Assembly: GCF_018919065.1 (NCBI RefSeq)
Contig: NZ_JAHLQG010000047.1
Span: forward strand, 39,045-103,044
Source of the DNA: Blautia sp. MSJ-9
Lineage (GTDB): Bacteria; Bacillota; Clostridia; Lachnospirales; Lachnospiraceae
Length of the DNA stretch: 64,000 nucleotides
Direction of reading: 5' to 3'
Position numbers and translations under genes: made by a program
Shown: positions 47,191 to 56,812 of the stretch, one piece after another
Layout: each line of letters begins with the position of its first letter
How positions within the stretch are numbered: position 1 is the stretch's first letter
The notes under the pieces: generated by a model
The model's database searches: none
What the model saw: only the letters and a program-made list of their open reading frames with translations
What the model was told of the DNA's origin: nothing

Positions 47191-49074
47191 TTGAGTAACG
47201 AAAATAACAACCAATTTAATAATGAAGTGCGTGAGAATCATGAGGGACAGTCCGGATATAAGAGACCGTATAAAAAGAATTATAAATTCAAACCACAGCA
47301 CAGAAACTCTCATGGAAGAAAACCGATGCAGGACCGTAAAGCACCGGCAGACAAAGAAAAGAGCGGAAAGCCAGTACCGTTTAAGGCTTCTGTAAAGAAT
47401 GCTTCCCGCAGACCTAAGAAACCAACATCCAAATTAAAGATCATTCCACTTGGCGGTCTGGAGCAGATCGGAATGAATATCACAGCATTTGAGTACGAGG
47501 ACAGCATCGTAGTAGTAGATTGCGGACTGGCTTTCCCGGAAGATGACATGCTGGGAATCGATCTTGTAATCCCGGATGTTACCTATTTAAAAGAGAATAT
47601 TTCCAAAGTAAAAGGTTTTGTGATCACGCATGGACATGAGGATCATATCGGTGCACTGCCGTATGTACTCAAGGACGTAAATGTACCGGTTTATTCCACA
47701 AAGCTTACCATTGCTCTGATCGCAAACAAGCTGAAAGAACACAATATGACCCGTACTACCAAGTTAAAAGAAGTAAAACACGGACAGGTCATCAATCTTG
47801 GAGATTTCTCCATTGAATTTATCAAGACAAACCACAGTATCCAGGATGCATCTGCACTTGCAATCTACTCACCGGCAGGTATCGTCGTTCACACCGGTGA
47901 CTTCAAAGTAGATTACACACCTGTATTTGGAGATGCGATCGACCTGCAGCGTTTTGCTGAGATCGGTAAGAAAGGTGTACTGGCACTGATGTGTGACAGT
48001 ACCAACGCTGAACGAAGCGGCTTCACTATGTCCGAGCGTTCTGTCGGTCATGTATTTGATAATCTTTTTAATGAATATAAGACAAACAGAATCATTATCG
48101 CGACTTTTGCGTCTAACGTAGACCGTGTACAGCAGATCATCAATACTGCATACCGTTTCGGACGTAAGGTTGCAGTAGAAGGCCGCAGTATGGTAAATGT
48201 TATCACAACTGCAGCAGAACTTGGATACCTCCGTATCCCGGATCAGACACTGATCGAGATCGACCAGGTGAAGAACTATCCGGATGAGCAGGTAGTTCTG
48301 ATCACAACCGGAAGCCAGGGTGAATCCATGGCAGCGCTTTCCCGTATGGCGGCAAATATCCATAAGAAGATTGTGATCAAGCCGAATGATACTATTATCT
48401 TCAGTTCCAATCCGATCCCTGGAAATGAGAAAGCCGTATCCAAGGTTATCAACGAACTTTCCATGAAAGGTGCCAAAGTTATCTTCCAGGATGTTCACGT
48501 TTCCGGACATGCCTGCCAGGAAGAGATCAAGCTGATCTATTCTCTGGTAAAACCGAAATATGCGATCCCGGTTCATGGCGAGTACAGACACCTGACAGCT
48601 CAGAAGAATGTAGTCGAGGAACTTGGAATTCCGAAAGAGAACATCTTTGTTCTTGCATCCGGTAATATCCTGGAACTTGACAGCCAGAGTGCACAGGTAA
48701 CAGGAACTGTACACACAGGAGCCATTCTTGTGGATGGACTTGGCGTTGGTGATGTAGGAAACATTGTTCTCCGTGACCGCCAGCATCTTGCTGAGGACGG
48801 AATCATGATCGTTGTGGTAACTTTAGAGCGCCACAGCAATGTGATCCTTGCAGGACCGGACATCGTATCCCGCGGTTTCGTATATGTAAGAGAATCCGAG
48901 GATCTGATGGATCATGCGAGAGAAGTAGTAGAGAATGCACTGGATTCCTGTCTGGAACGCAATATCACAGACTGGGGCAAGATCAAAACAGTAGTAAAAG
49001 ATGCGCTTAGCGAATTCTTATGGAAACGCACAAAGAGAAGTCCGATGATCCTGCCTATTATCATGGAGGCATAA
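47191..49074 (+). CDS. rnj: Ribonuclease J
   Basis: A 627-residue metallo-beta-lactamase ribonuclease starting with TTG 47191 (GGAGGTG upstream; the nearby ATG at 47187 leads straight to a stop). Residues 1-75 are a basic, low-complexity extension absent from Bacillus RNase J1. Then come the metal motif HGHEDHIGALPY, the beta-CASP domain and a C-terminal domain. RNase J has 5'-3' exonuclease and endonuclease activity in mRNA turnover and rRNA maturation. Confidence 0.95.
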   Translation: MSNENNNQFNNEVRENHEGQSGYKRPYKKNYKFKPQHRNSHGRKPMQDRKAPADKEKSGKPVPFKASVKNASRRPKKPTSKLKIIPLGGLEQIGMNITAFEYEDSIVVVDCGLAFPEDDMLGIDLVIPDVTYLKENISKVKGFVITHGHEDHIGALPYVLKDVNVPVYSTKLTIALIANKLKEHNMTRTTKLKEVKHGQVINLGDFSIEFIKTNHSIQDASALAIYSPAGIVVHTGDFKVDYTPVFGDAIDLQRFAEIGKKGVLALMCDSTNAERSGFTMSERSVGHVFDNLFNEYKTNRIIIATFASNVDRVQQIINTAYRFGRKVAVEGRSMVNVITTAAELGYLRIPDQTLIEIDQVKNYPDEQVVLITTGSQGESMAALSRMAANIHKKIVIKPNDTIIFSSNPIPGNEKAVSKVINELSMKGAKVIFQDVHVSGHACQEEIKLIYSLVKPKYAIPVHGEYRHLTAQKNVVEELGIPKENIFVLASGNILELDSQSAQVTGTVHTGAILVDGLGVGDVGNIVLRDRQHLAEDGIMIVVVTLERHSNVILAGPDIVSRGFVYVRESEDLMDHAREVVENALDSCLERNITDWGKIKTVVKDALSEFLWKRTKRSPMILPIIMEA

Positions 49075-49075
49075 A

Positions 49076-49420
49076 ATGGAACCAAACACAATAGAGGAAA
49101 GTATTAACGGACTTTTAGAGGCAATCAAAGAGAGTCCGGAATATCTGGAATTTCGTAAGCAGAGTGAACTTCTGGAAAAGGATCCGGAACTGAAAGCAAG
49201 AGTAGATGCATTCAGAGCGGATAACTACAGAGTCCAGAATGAATGCGATTCCGACAATCTGTTTGAAGTTGTAGAGCAGATGGGAAAAGAATCTGCAGAA
49301 CTGCGCAGACATCCACTGGTAAATGCTTATCTGGATGCAGAACTTGCGCTTTGCAAGATGATGCAGAGGATCTGCGTGAAAGTAGCAGAAGGTATTGACA
49401 TGGATGTGCCGATTGCGTAA
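49076..49420 (+). CDS. YlbF-family protein
   Basis: A 114-residue helical protein of the YlbF/YmcA (Com_YlbF) family. In Bacillus, YlbF, YmcA and YaaT form a complex that tunes RNase Y. It follows rnj by one base, a link between mRNA-decay functions that fits the family. Confidence 0.8.
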   Translation: MEPNTIEESINGLLEAIKESPEYLEFRKQSELLEKDPELKARVDAFRADNYRVQNECDSDNLFEVVEQMGKESAELRRHPLVNAYLDAELALCKMMQRICVKVAEGIDMDVPIA

Positions 49421-49439
49421 CTATGAAAGGAAATAAATT

Positions 49440-49844
49440 ATGAGTGATACCAAAGAACGTGCAGGTGCGGCAGGCGTTGTTGTAGCTGGAGTATTTTTTA
49501 AGATCGCACTTTATGTTTGTGTGGTAGTGTTACTTTTCTGGGTGGGAAGGGCTTCATTCCAGTTTGGACATGATGTCTTTAACCAGCAGGCCATGAGCCC
49601 GGGAGAGGGACAGGAGGTCACAGTAGTAATTAAAGAGGATGCTTCCCTGTACAAGATTGCCAAGACTCTTCAGAAGAAAGGACTTGTCAAGAGCGCTCCG
49701 GTGTTCTATGTGCAGGAGAGACTGTCCGCTTATCATGGTAAACTTCAGCCGGGAACTTATCTCTTAAGTACTGCATATACACCGAACCGTATTATGGGAA
49801 TCCTGGCAGGAGATGACGAACAGGAAGGGGTAAGTGATTCGTGA
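49440..49844 (+). CDS. Short MltG/YceG-related membrane protein
   Basis: A 134-residue protein with one transmembrane segment (residues 18-40) and an extracytoplasmic part that resembles the N-terminal LysM-like subdomain of MltG (VVIKEDASLYKIAKTLQKKG, LQPGTYLLS). The catalytic domain of MltG is absent, so it is a stand-alone binding domain rather than a glycosylase. It overlaps trmR by four bases. Whether this is normal for the lineage or a truncation cannot be decided here. Confidence 0.7.
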   Translation: MSDTKERAGAAGVVVAGVFFKIALYVCVVVLLFWVGRASFQFGHDVFNQQAMSPGEGQEVTVVIKEDASLYKIAKTLQKKGLVKSAPVFYVQERLSAYHGKLQPGTYLLSTAYTPNRIMGILAGDDEQEGVSDS

Positions 49845-50485
49845 TAGTTGATGAACGAATGCGTACCTATATCAATTCACTGGATATGGGAAATACACCG
49901 TTTCTGGAGGAACTGGAACAGTATGCCATCAGAGAACGGGTTCCTATTATCCGAAGAGAAATGCAGAGTTTTATAAAGATGTTTCTGGCTTTGAACCAGC
50001 CGAAACGTATTCTGGAGGTGGGGACAGCCATTGGCTTCTCCACACTTCTTATGTGTGAATATGGCCCGCAGGATCTGGAAATCGTTACCATTGAGAATTA
50101 TGAGAAAAGAATTCCCATTGCAAAAGAGAATTTCCGCAAAGCCGGCCGTGAGTCACAGATCACTCTGCTGGAAGGAGACGCAGGACAGATATTAAAAGAA
50201 CTGGAAGGTCCTTTTGATATGATCTTCATGGATGCCGCAAAAGGACAGTATATCAACTGGCTTCCTGATGTGATGCGTCTGATGCAAAAGGGCGGCGTTC
50301 TTATTTCCGACAATGTGCTTCAGGAGGGAGATATCATAGAATCTCATTATCTGGTGGAGCGCAGAAACAGAACCATATATAAACGGATGCGAGAGTATCT
50401 GTATGAACTGAAACATAATCCATCCCTGATAACTTCGATCATTCCGTTGGGAGACGGGGTTACAGTCAGTGTGAAACAGGAGTGA
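49841..50485 (+). CDS. trmR: tRNA 5-hydroxyuridine methyltransferase TrmR
   Basis: A 214-residue class I O-methyltransferase (LEVGTAIGFSTLLM, MIFMDAAKGQY, GGVLISDNVLQ). Together with the following U32-family gene it fits TrmR, which methylates ho5U34 to mo5U34 in tRNA. A generic catechol-type O-methyltransferase would be the reading without the context. GTG 49841 overlaps the previous stop. Confidence 0.85.
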   Translation: MIVDERMRTYINSLDMGNTPFLEELEQYAIRERVPIIRREMQSFIKMFLALNQPKRILEVGTAIGFSTLLMCEYGPQDLEIVTIENYEKRIPIAKENFRKAGRESQITLLEGDAGQILKELEGPFDMIFMDAAKGQYINWLPDVMRLMQKGGVLISDNVLQEGDIIESHYLVERRNRTIYKRMREYLYELKHNPSLITSIIPLGDGVTVSVKQE

Positions 50486-50490
50486 ACAAT

Positions 50491-51714
50491 ATGAGAAAAA
50501 TAGAATTGCTGGTTCCGGCAAGCAGCCTTGAAGTATTAAAGATTGCTGTTATTTTCGGAGCAGATGCAGTATATATCGGAGGAGAAGCTTTCGGACTGAG
50601 AGCCAAAGCAAAGAATTTCTCTCATGATGATATGAAAGAGGGAATCGCTTTTGCTCATGAGCACGGGGTAAAAGTTTATGTAACGGTAAACATCCTGGCT
50701 CACAATTATGATCTGCCGGGTGTCAGAGAATATCTCACAGAACTGAAAGAACTGAAGCCGGATGCTTTGATCATCGCTGATCCGGGAATCTTTATGTATG
50801 CGAAAGAAATCTGTCCGGAGATCGAGCGCCATATCAGTACACAGGCGAACAATACCAATTATGAAACTTATCGTTTCTGGTACAATCTGGGAGCAAAACG
50901 TGTAGTAACAGCCAGAGAACTTTCTCTTGCTGAGATCAGAGAGATCAGAGAGCATATCCCGGATGATATGGAAATTGAGACATTTATTCATGGAGCTATG
51001 TGCATTTCCTATTCCGGAAGATGTCTGCTCAGCAATTATCTGGCAGGACGAGACGCAAATCAAGGAGCCTGTACTCATCCGTGCCGTTGGAAATATTCCA
51101 TCGTGGAAGAGAAACGTCCGGGAGAATATATGCCGGTATTTGAGAATGAGAGAGGCACTTATATTTTTAATTCAAAAGATCTCTGCATGATCGAGCATAT
51201 GGACGATATCATAAACAGCGGAATCGACAGCCTGAAGATTGAAGGTCGTATGAAAACCGCACTCTACGTAGCAACTGTTGCCAGAACTTATCGCAAGGCA
51301 ATCGACGACTATATGGAGAGTCCTGAGAAATATCAGGCAAACATGCCATGGTATCAGGAACAGATTTCCAACTGTACTTACAGACAGTTTACAACCGGAT
51401 TTTTCTATGGAAAACCGGATGAGAATACACAGATCTACGACAATAACACTTATCAGAAAGAATATACTTATCTGGGCTTTGCAGAGGCAGTAGATGAACG
51501 CGGCTATGCACAGATCACTCAGAGAAATAAATTCTCTGTAGGTGAAACCATCGAGATCATGAAACCAGACGGACAGAACGTATCTGTTGTTGTAAAGGGA
51601 ATCTATGATGAAGAGGGCAATCCAATGGAGAGTGCACCTCACGCACAGCAGAAACTGTTCATTGATCTGGGAACAGAAATCCAGGTTTATGATTTATTGA
51701 GAAGAGCAGAATAA
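50491..51714 (+). CDS. trhP: tRNA uridine-34 hydroxylase TrhP (U32 family)
   Basis: A 407-residue U32-family protein. The signature ETFIHGAMCISYSGRCLLSNY and the cysteines CTHPCRW and, upstream, HISTQANNTNYE are those of TrhP/YegQ. It uses prephenate to hydroxylate U34 of tRNA, making the substrate for TrmR encoded just upstream. ATG 50491 lies eight bases after AGGAG; an earlier GTG at 50482 overlaps that site. Confidence 0.9.
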   Translation: MRKIELLVPASSLEVLKIAVIFGADAVYIGGEAFGLRAKAKNFSHDDMKEGIAFAHEHGVKVYVTVNILAHNYDLPGVREYLTELKELKPDALIIADPGIFMYAKEICPEIERHISTQANNTNYETYRFWYNLGAKRVVTARELSLAEIREIREHIPDDMEIETFIHGAMCISYSGRCLLSNYLAGRDANQGACTHPCRWKYSIVEEKRPGEYMPVFENERGTYIFNSKDLCMIEHMDDIINSGIDSLKIEGRMKTALYVATVARTYRKAIDDYMESPEKYQANMPWYQEQISNCTYRQFTTGFFYGKPDENTQIYDNNTYQKEYTYLGFAEAVDERGYAQITQRNKFSVGETIEIMKPDGQNVSVVVKGIYDEEGNPMESAPHAQQKLFIDLGTEIQVYDLLRRAE

Positions 51715-51718
51715 AAAT

Positions 51719-51753
51719 AAACGCAGCCAACAAAGTTAACGTTGGCTGCGTTT
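51719..51753. terminator. Bidirectional terminator trhP / sigK
   Basis: AAACGCAGCCAAC and GTTGGCTGCGTTT form a 13-bp perfect stem between the convergent genes. Confidence 0.85.
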
Positions 51754-52381
51754 ACTGTATCTGGGGAAAAAGTCCGCGAAGCTTTTGCAGAGCTGTTTTC
51801 TCAATTCTGGAGACATAAGAACGGCTGATACACAGCTTCCGGGCAATCTCACGCTGAGTTTCCTCTTCCATGCCAAACAGCCCATAGCGGTAACAGATCA
51901 CCTGATATTCCTTATCAGACAGGATTTTTTTCAGAGATTTCAGAAGATAAGAAGTATTTTCCCTTATATAACAATCCTCCACAATATCTACCGGCGTACT
52001 CTCGATCACATCCAACAGATTAATCTCATTTCCCTCTTTGTCCGTTCCAATCGGTTCATACAGCGACACTTCCCTCGAATGTTTCTTTTTAGACCTGAAG
52101 TACATCAGCAGTTCATTTTCTATACACCTTGCAGAATACGTAGATAATCTTGAAGATTTCTGCGGATTAAAAGTAGTAACCGCCTTGATCAGTCCAATAG
52201 TACCAATTGAGATCAGATCGTCTGTATCTTCACCGGTTCCCTGGTATTTCTTCACTACATGGGCGACCAGCCGGAGATTATGCTCGATCAGGATATTCTT
52301 TGCCTGAGAATCACCCTCCTGATACTTTTGAAGATAATATTTTTCCTGGGATAGGGACAAAGGTTTCAAAAAAGCCTTCAA
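51752..52381 (-). CDS. sigK: Sporulation sigma factor SigK
   Basis: A 209-residue sigma-70-family protein. Region 2 contains LIEHNLRLVAHVVKKY and DLISIGTIGLIKAV, then STYSARCIENELLMYFR; region 4 ends with ISRSYVSRIEKTALQKLR. Length and the DKEGNEINLLDVIE spacer identify SigK. It starts with TTG 52381 after GAGGT. The N-terminus is short, and the gene is not interrupted by a skin element. It drives late mother-cell sporulation genes, which indicates a spore-forming ancestry. Confidence 0.9.
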   Translation of the reverse strand: MKAFLKPLSLSQEKYYLQKYQEGDSQAKNILIEHNLRLVAHVVKKYQGTGEDTDDLISIGTIGLIKAVTTFNPQKSSRLSTYSARCIENELLMYFRSKKKHSREVSLYEPIGTDKEGNEINLLDVIESTPVDIVEDCYIRENTSYLLKSLKKILSDKEYQVICYRYGLFGMEEETQREIARKLCISRSYVSRIEKTALQKLRGLFPQIQ

Positions 52382-52658
52382 ATGCTTACCTCGAAGGGGA
52401 TTTCTATATAGTTTATGTCGAGGACAGGATGTTTGTGCTTTTCCTGCTTTTACCTTTTACAGTTATTTTACCGACTCTATACAATAGTATGATAGCAGTT
52501 TTTATTTTTTGCTGTTATGATAAAAAAGAATTGTGTTCAGGCATTAATAATCTGGAACAGATGATTAATGAAATTTAGAATATAACATCAGATTAAGTAA
52601 AAAGAATAAAGGATGCAATAAGGAAAATTCCGAGACATCAGAAGAGGAGACATAATAT
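52382..52658. other. Divergent gap sigK / HD gene
   Basis: AT-rich, about 280 bases. On the minus strand a CATACTAT box near 52485-52492 weakly recalls a sigma-E -10 element but no partner -35 is evident. Nothing else recognised. Confidence 0.3.
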
Positions 52659-53315
52659 ATGAAATACAAAGAAATAGCAAATAATAAAGAGATTAACGCA
52701 TATCTTCAGAAAGGAAATGAAAACCTGGGCCAGCTTGGTTTTACAGATCATTCGAAAGCGCATTGTGTACAGGTAGCACATCAGGCAGGAAAAATCCTGA
52801 AACGGATGGGATATTCAGAACATGAAATTGAACTTGCAAAGATTGCAGGATATATGCATGATATTGGAAATGCGATCAACAGAACCCATCATGCAGAATA
52901 TGGTGCGCTTCTTGCAAATGATCTGCTGAAAGAAACCGATATGTCTCTGGAAGACAGAATAACAGTGATTGCAGCAATTGGTAATCATGATGAATCAACT
53001 GGAAGTCCTGAGGATGTCATTTCAGCAGCACTTATCATAGCGGATAAAACAGATGTAAGAAGAAGCCGTGTACGCCAGAAGGAAAAATCAGCATATGATA
53101 TTCATGACCGTGTAAATTATGCAGTTACAGATTCCAAACTGAAAATTGCGGAAGATAAGTCAGTTATTGCATTGAATCTTCAGATTGATGAAAATATCTG
53201 TTCTCTGTATGACTATTTCGAAATCTTCCTTGAACGTATGATGCTTTGCAGAAAATCAGCGGAAATACTTGGAACAACTTTTAAGCTGACAGTAAATGGA
53301 CGCAAAGTCTTGTAG
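52659..53315 (+). CDS. HD-domain phosphohydrolase
   Basis: A 218-residue metal-dependent phosphohydrolase with H-HD-D ligands: DHSKAHCVQVAH, AGYMHDIGNAI and IADKTDVRRSRV. The substrate is unknown; relatives act on nucleotides or (p)ppGpp-like molecules. Single gene with AGAGGAG upstream. Confidence 0.8.
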   Translation: MKYKEIANNKEINAYLQKGNENLGQLGFTDHSKAHCVQVAHQAGKILKRMGYSEHEIELAKIAGYMHDIGNAINRTHHAEYGALLANDLLKETDMSLEDRITVIAAIGNHDESTGSPEDVISAALIIADKTDVRRSRVRQKEKSAYDIHDRVNYAVTDSKLKIAEDKSVIALNLQIDENICSLYDYFEIFLERMMLCRKSAEILGTTFKLTVNGRKVL

Positions 53316-53640
53316 ATTTGTAGAGTATAGTTTGTCTGAAATTCATTTAAACAGTTAGATAACCGTAAAAGACAGTGAATGAAAAGAACAGGGGAAAATG
53401 GTCAGAGGTACTTGAAAAAAGTATCTCTTTTTGTGCATGAAGATTTTAACTGATGTTTTAAATGTGCATTGAGAAATCAGAATGACTACAGTATAATAAA
53501 TGAAGAATTTAACCGAAACTACAAAACAACAGTTATTCGGTCATGAGCAGGCTGCGAAAGGGATGATTTTATCTGTTTGACTTGAAGCGGACAGAGAAAA
53601 TGATTTTATCCGCCTGACTATAATACAACAGGAGAAACAC
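53316..53640 (+). other. Gap before dus gene
   Basis: About 325 bases with no gene. It holds an 11-base direct repeat ATGATTTTATC (53563-53573 and 53600-53610) and a perfect -10 box TATAAT at 53619-53624 without a clear -35; this may be the dus promoter. Confidence 0.4.
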
Positions 53641-54621
53641 ATGAAAATATATTTAGCCCCACTTGAGGGAATCACAGGATACACATACAGACGTGCACTC
53701 TATCAGTGTTTCGGCGGATTTGACAAGTACTTCATTCCATTTATCCTGCCAAACCAGAAAGGCCATCTCAGCACCAGAGAGAAGAAAGACATCATGCCTG
53801 AGAACAATGAAGGCATGTATGCAGTCCCGCAGATTCTGACAAAGAATGCAGAGGATTTTATCCAGACAGCAGAAACTTTACAGGAATATGGCTATAACGA
53901 AGTAAACCTGAATCTTGGCTGTCCGTCAAAGACTGTTGTGACGAAAGGCAGAGGCGCAGGATTTCTGGACAGGCCGGATGAACTGGATAAATTTCTGGAT
54001 GAGATTTTCAGTAAATGTGATATGAAGATTTCGATCAAGACCCGCCTTGGAATGGATGAACCGGAAGAATTTGAAGACCTTCTGGCGATTTATAATAAAT
54101 ATCCTCTGGAAGAACTGATTGTCCATGCAAGAGTACAGAAAGACTATTACAAAAATACACCGCGTCTGGAAACATTCGGAGAAGCAGTGGAACATTCAAA
54201 GAGTCCGGTGTGTTATAATGGCGATATCGTTACTGTACAGGATTGTATCAGACTGCAGGAAATGTTTCCGTCACTGGACTGCATCATGATCGGCAGAGGA
54301 ACTTTGAAAAATCCTGCACTTGCAAGAGAAATCCGTGGCGGAGCACCTGCATCGAAAGAAGAAATCCGCAGATTTCACAATATTATGTATCAGGAATACT
54401 GCGAAGATCTTTCGGGTGACAGAAATATTCTGTTCCGCATGAAAGAATTATGGTCTTATCTGGCACCAATGTTTACGAACAATAAAAAATATGCAAAGAA
54501 AATCAAGAAGGCTGAGAAATGTGCAGTATATGAGAATGCAGTCAGAGAACTGTTCAGTTGTGAGCAGTTGGTCGGAGAAGTCAAAGATGAGGATATGGAA
54601 AAGAATACTGAAACATTATAA
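53641..54621 (+). CDS. dus: tRNA-dihydrouridine synthase family protein
   Basis: A 326-residue FMN-dependent TIM-barrel enzyme (LAPLEGITGYTYRRAL, EVNLNLGCPSKTVV with the catalytic cysteine, VHARVQKDYY, MIGRGTLKNP). It reduces specific uridines in tRNA. Which position it modifies cannot be told. The end overlaps the start of the next gene by 35 bases, suggesting co-transcription. Confidence 0.9.
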   Translation: MKIYLAPLEGITGYTYRRALYQCFGGFDKYFIPFILPNQKGHLSTREKKDIMPENNEGMYAVPQILTKNAEDFIQTAETLQEYGYNEVNLNLGCPSKTVVTKGRGAGFLDRPDELDKFLDEIFSKCDMKISIKTRLGMDEPEEFEDLLAIYNKYPLEELIVHARVQKDYYKNTPRLETFGEAVEHSKSPVCYNGDIVTVQDCIRLQEMFPSLDCIMIGRGTLKNPALAREIRGGAPASKEEIRRFHNIMYQEYCEDLSGDRNILFRMKELWSYLAPMFTNNKKYAKKIKKAEKCAVYENAVRELFSCEQLVGEVKDEDMEKNTETL

Positions 54622-55768
54622 TAGTTGGAAACTCGGGCATAAATTGCTCTGTGCGTTTGCGTTCGCTTCCATTATTCCACTTCTGCTGATGCAGGTTTAT
54701 GTATTTCAGGTAAACAGAAAGCAGATGACAGAAAAGATTGACGAACTGATGGTCAGCAATCTGACACAGATTGCAGAGCGTGTAAATCTGAATATGGAAG
54801 TATATACGAATCTTCTCTATCAGATTTACAAGGATGATCAGGTGACAGAGTGTGTCAGCGAGTTAAGTGATATACAGGAGAGCCATAAGGCAGTTGCATA
54901 TAATCAGATCATAAAGCGCCTGAAGCAGTACCGCAACAGTGATGCGGGGATCCGATGCCTGAGCATTGTCTGCCCGGATGGAACGGCTGTAATTTATGAT
55001 TTCGAGACAGATTCGTCTTTAAATACCATCTGGCATAATTATTCGGATATGCGGCAGATTCCACCTTATCGTGAATCACTGGATGCTCCCGGCATGGTTC
55101 TGACAGATACCATGAATTTTCAGGGAGAAGAAAATGCAGGACATTTTTTTCATATTTCCAAAAGAATGTTTGATTTTAATAATCTCGAAAAAGGAAGTAT
55201 TGCAACTGTGATCATGTCGGTAGATCAGAAAATTTTAAGCTCTATCTGCGGAAATGGAAGTAAAGAAGATCCGAGTGTGAATTTTATCCTGAATAAAGAA
55301 CAGCGTGTGGTGTCCTATCCGGATGAAGATTTTACCGGTAATGCGATCAATCCCCAGCTAAATATTCAGGAATTTGTTAATGTATCCGGATATCTCCGTA
55401 ACAAAAATGTGGCACTGAATCAATACGAGGATGCAGATACCGGTTGGATTTTCTACAATGCTTATGACAGAGATTATATGCTCAAAGACCTGACCAGAAC
55501 GCAGGGAACACAGCTTGGGATTACAGTATTGCTGCTTGTTTTTGCTCTTGCTCTGATTTTTTACACAGTAAGAAACCTGGATACATCTGTGAAATCTGTT
55601 GTCAGTGGAATGCAGGAAGTAAAGAAAGGAAATCTGGATGTTGTGGTACCGGTTCAGTCTTTTGATGAGATCGGTACAATTGCAGATAATTTCAATGAGA
55701 TGACCGTGAAGGTAAGAGAACTGATCCAGGAAGTGCCGGAAGCTTCTGAAAACAGGTGCTTTTGCTGA
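54587..55768 (+). pseudogene. YesM-type sensor kinase, kinase domain deleted
   Basis: A 393-codon frame starting at ATG 54587. It has one membrane segment (about 17-37), a large extracellular sensor domain, a second segment (about 318-340) and a HAMP domain (about 342-393), as in YesM-like kinases, but it stops right after HAMP (KVRELIQEV, then ten unrelated residues). The phospho-accepting histidine region and the ATPase domain, about 200 residues, are absent. The next frame contains the second half of the cognate response regulator, so a single deletion of roughly 1 kb explains both. Confidence 0.8.
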
Positions 55769-55799
55769 GAAAACGCCAGTATTTGTTCTTGCGGGATAT

Positions 55800-56798
55800 G
55801 TGGGAAATACCAGCACAAAATATTCCAGAAGTATACAGCAGCAGTTCGAAAAAATGAAAGAGAGTTATCCGGAATTAAATGTTTATCCGGTTACACTGGA
55901 AAACACGCAGGAAATCTTTTTGCTTGTACAGGGTGAGATTTCGGAAGAAGAACTGGAACGGAAATTGACAAGACGGCTTTATCAGAATCTGACAGAAGAG
56001 GAACAGCCTGTCTGGATATTTGCGATTTCTGATGAGCTGGAAGAAATTCAGGAAAATGTTCAGAAAATGAGAAAAGATTATCTGTACGGAATCCGTATGG
56101 GATATCGGGAAATTCTTACAGAAGAAAAGATAAGAAAAGTTCCTGTGGAGGATTTCCAATATCCGGTACATCTGGAAAACCGGATACAGACAGCGTTGTG
56201 CAGCGAGTCATCAGAAAAGCTGAAAAAAGAGTGCGAAAATTTCCTGAAATATACCAAAGAGATGAAATGCAGTCCCAAATATATCAGGAAGACCTATAAA
56301 AAGATGCTGGCATTTCTGGAAAATGTATGCCACGAGGTGAATCAGCAGGCATATAAACTGTTACAGAACCAGGATCTGGAACACCTTGCCTCTGAAAAAA
56401 TTACAGAAGGAGAGCTGGAAGCGTGTTTTCAAAAAGCAGTGGACACTATCCTGGAATCCAAGGATAAAAAAGAAGATATCCGTAATTATGCAATCCGAAG
56501 AGCCATTAATTTTATCCGGGAGCATTACAGTGAGAATATTTCCCTTGATATGCTGGCAGAGCGTCTGGAGATTACGCCGGAATATCTGAGTACTTTGTTT
56601 AACAAGGAAGTAGGGATCAATTTCTCCACTTTTCTGAAGCGTTTCCGGATTAGTCAGGCAAAACGTCTTCTAAAAGGAACCGATGAGAAGATTTATTCGA
56701 TTGCATTGCAGGTTGGCTACAATGATCCAAAGTATTTTAACAGAGTATTTAAAGAAGAAATGGGAATTTCACCGGGAGACTACAGACAGAATAACTGA
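55800..56798 (+). pseudogene. YesN-type regulator, receiver domain deleted
   Basis: A 332-codon frame with a nominal GTG start and no ribosome site. It encodes the middle region and the C-terminal AraC-type DNA-binding domain (about 225-330; ISLDMLAERLEITPEYLSTLF, YSIALQVGYNDPKYFNRVFK) of a YesN response regulator. The receiver domain is missing. It is in the +1 frame relative to the truncated kinase; the open frame continues upstream of 55800 to the deletion joint. It may not be translated. Confidence 0.8.
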
Positions 56799-56812
56799 GA
56801 GGCATAAGAAAT

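Noticed and set aside
47869..48786. 305-codon minus-strand frame opposite the RNase J gene
   Set aside because: Antisense shadow of RNase J; composition is implausible for a real protein.
52480..52500. Sigma-E-type promoter for sigK
   Set aside because: Only a partial -10 match and no -35 box; regulation by sigma-E is known for sigK in Bacillus but not shown here.
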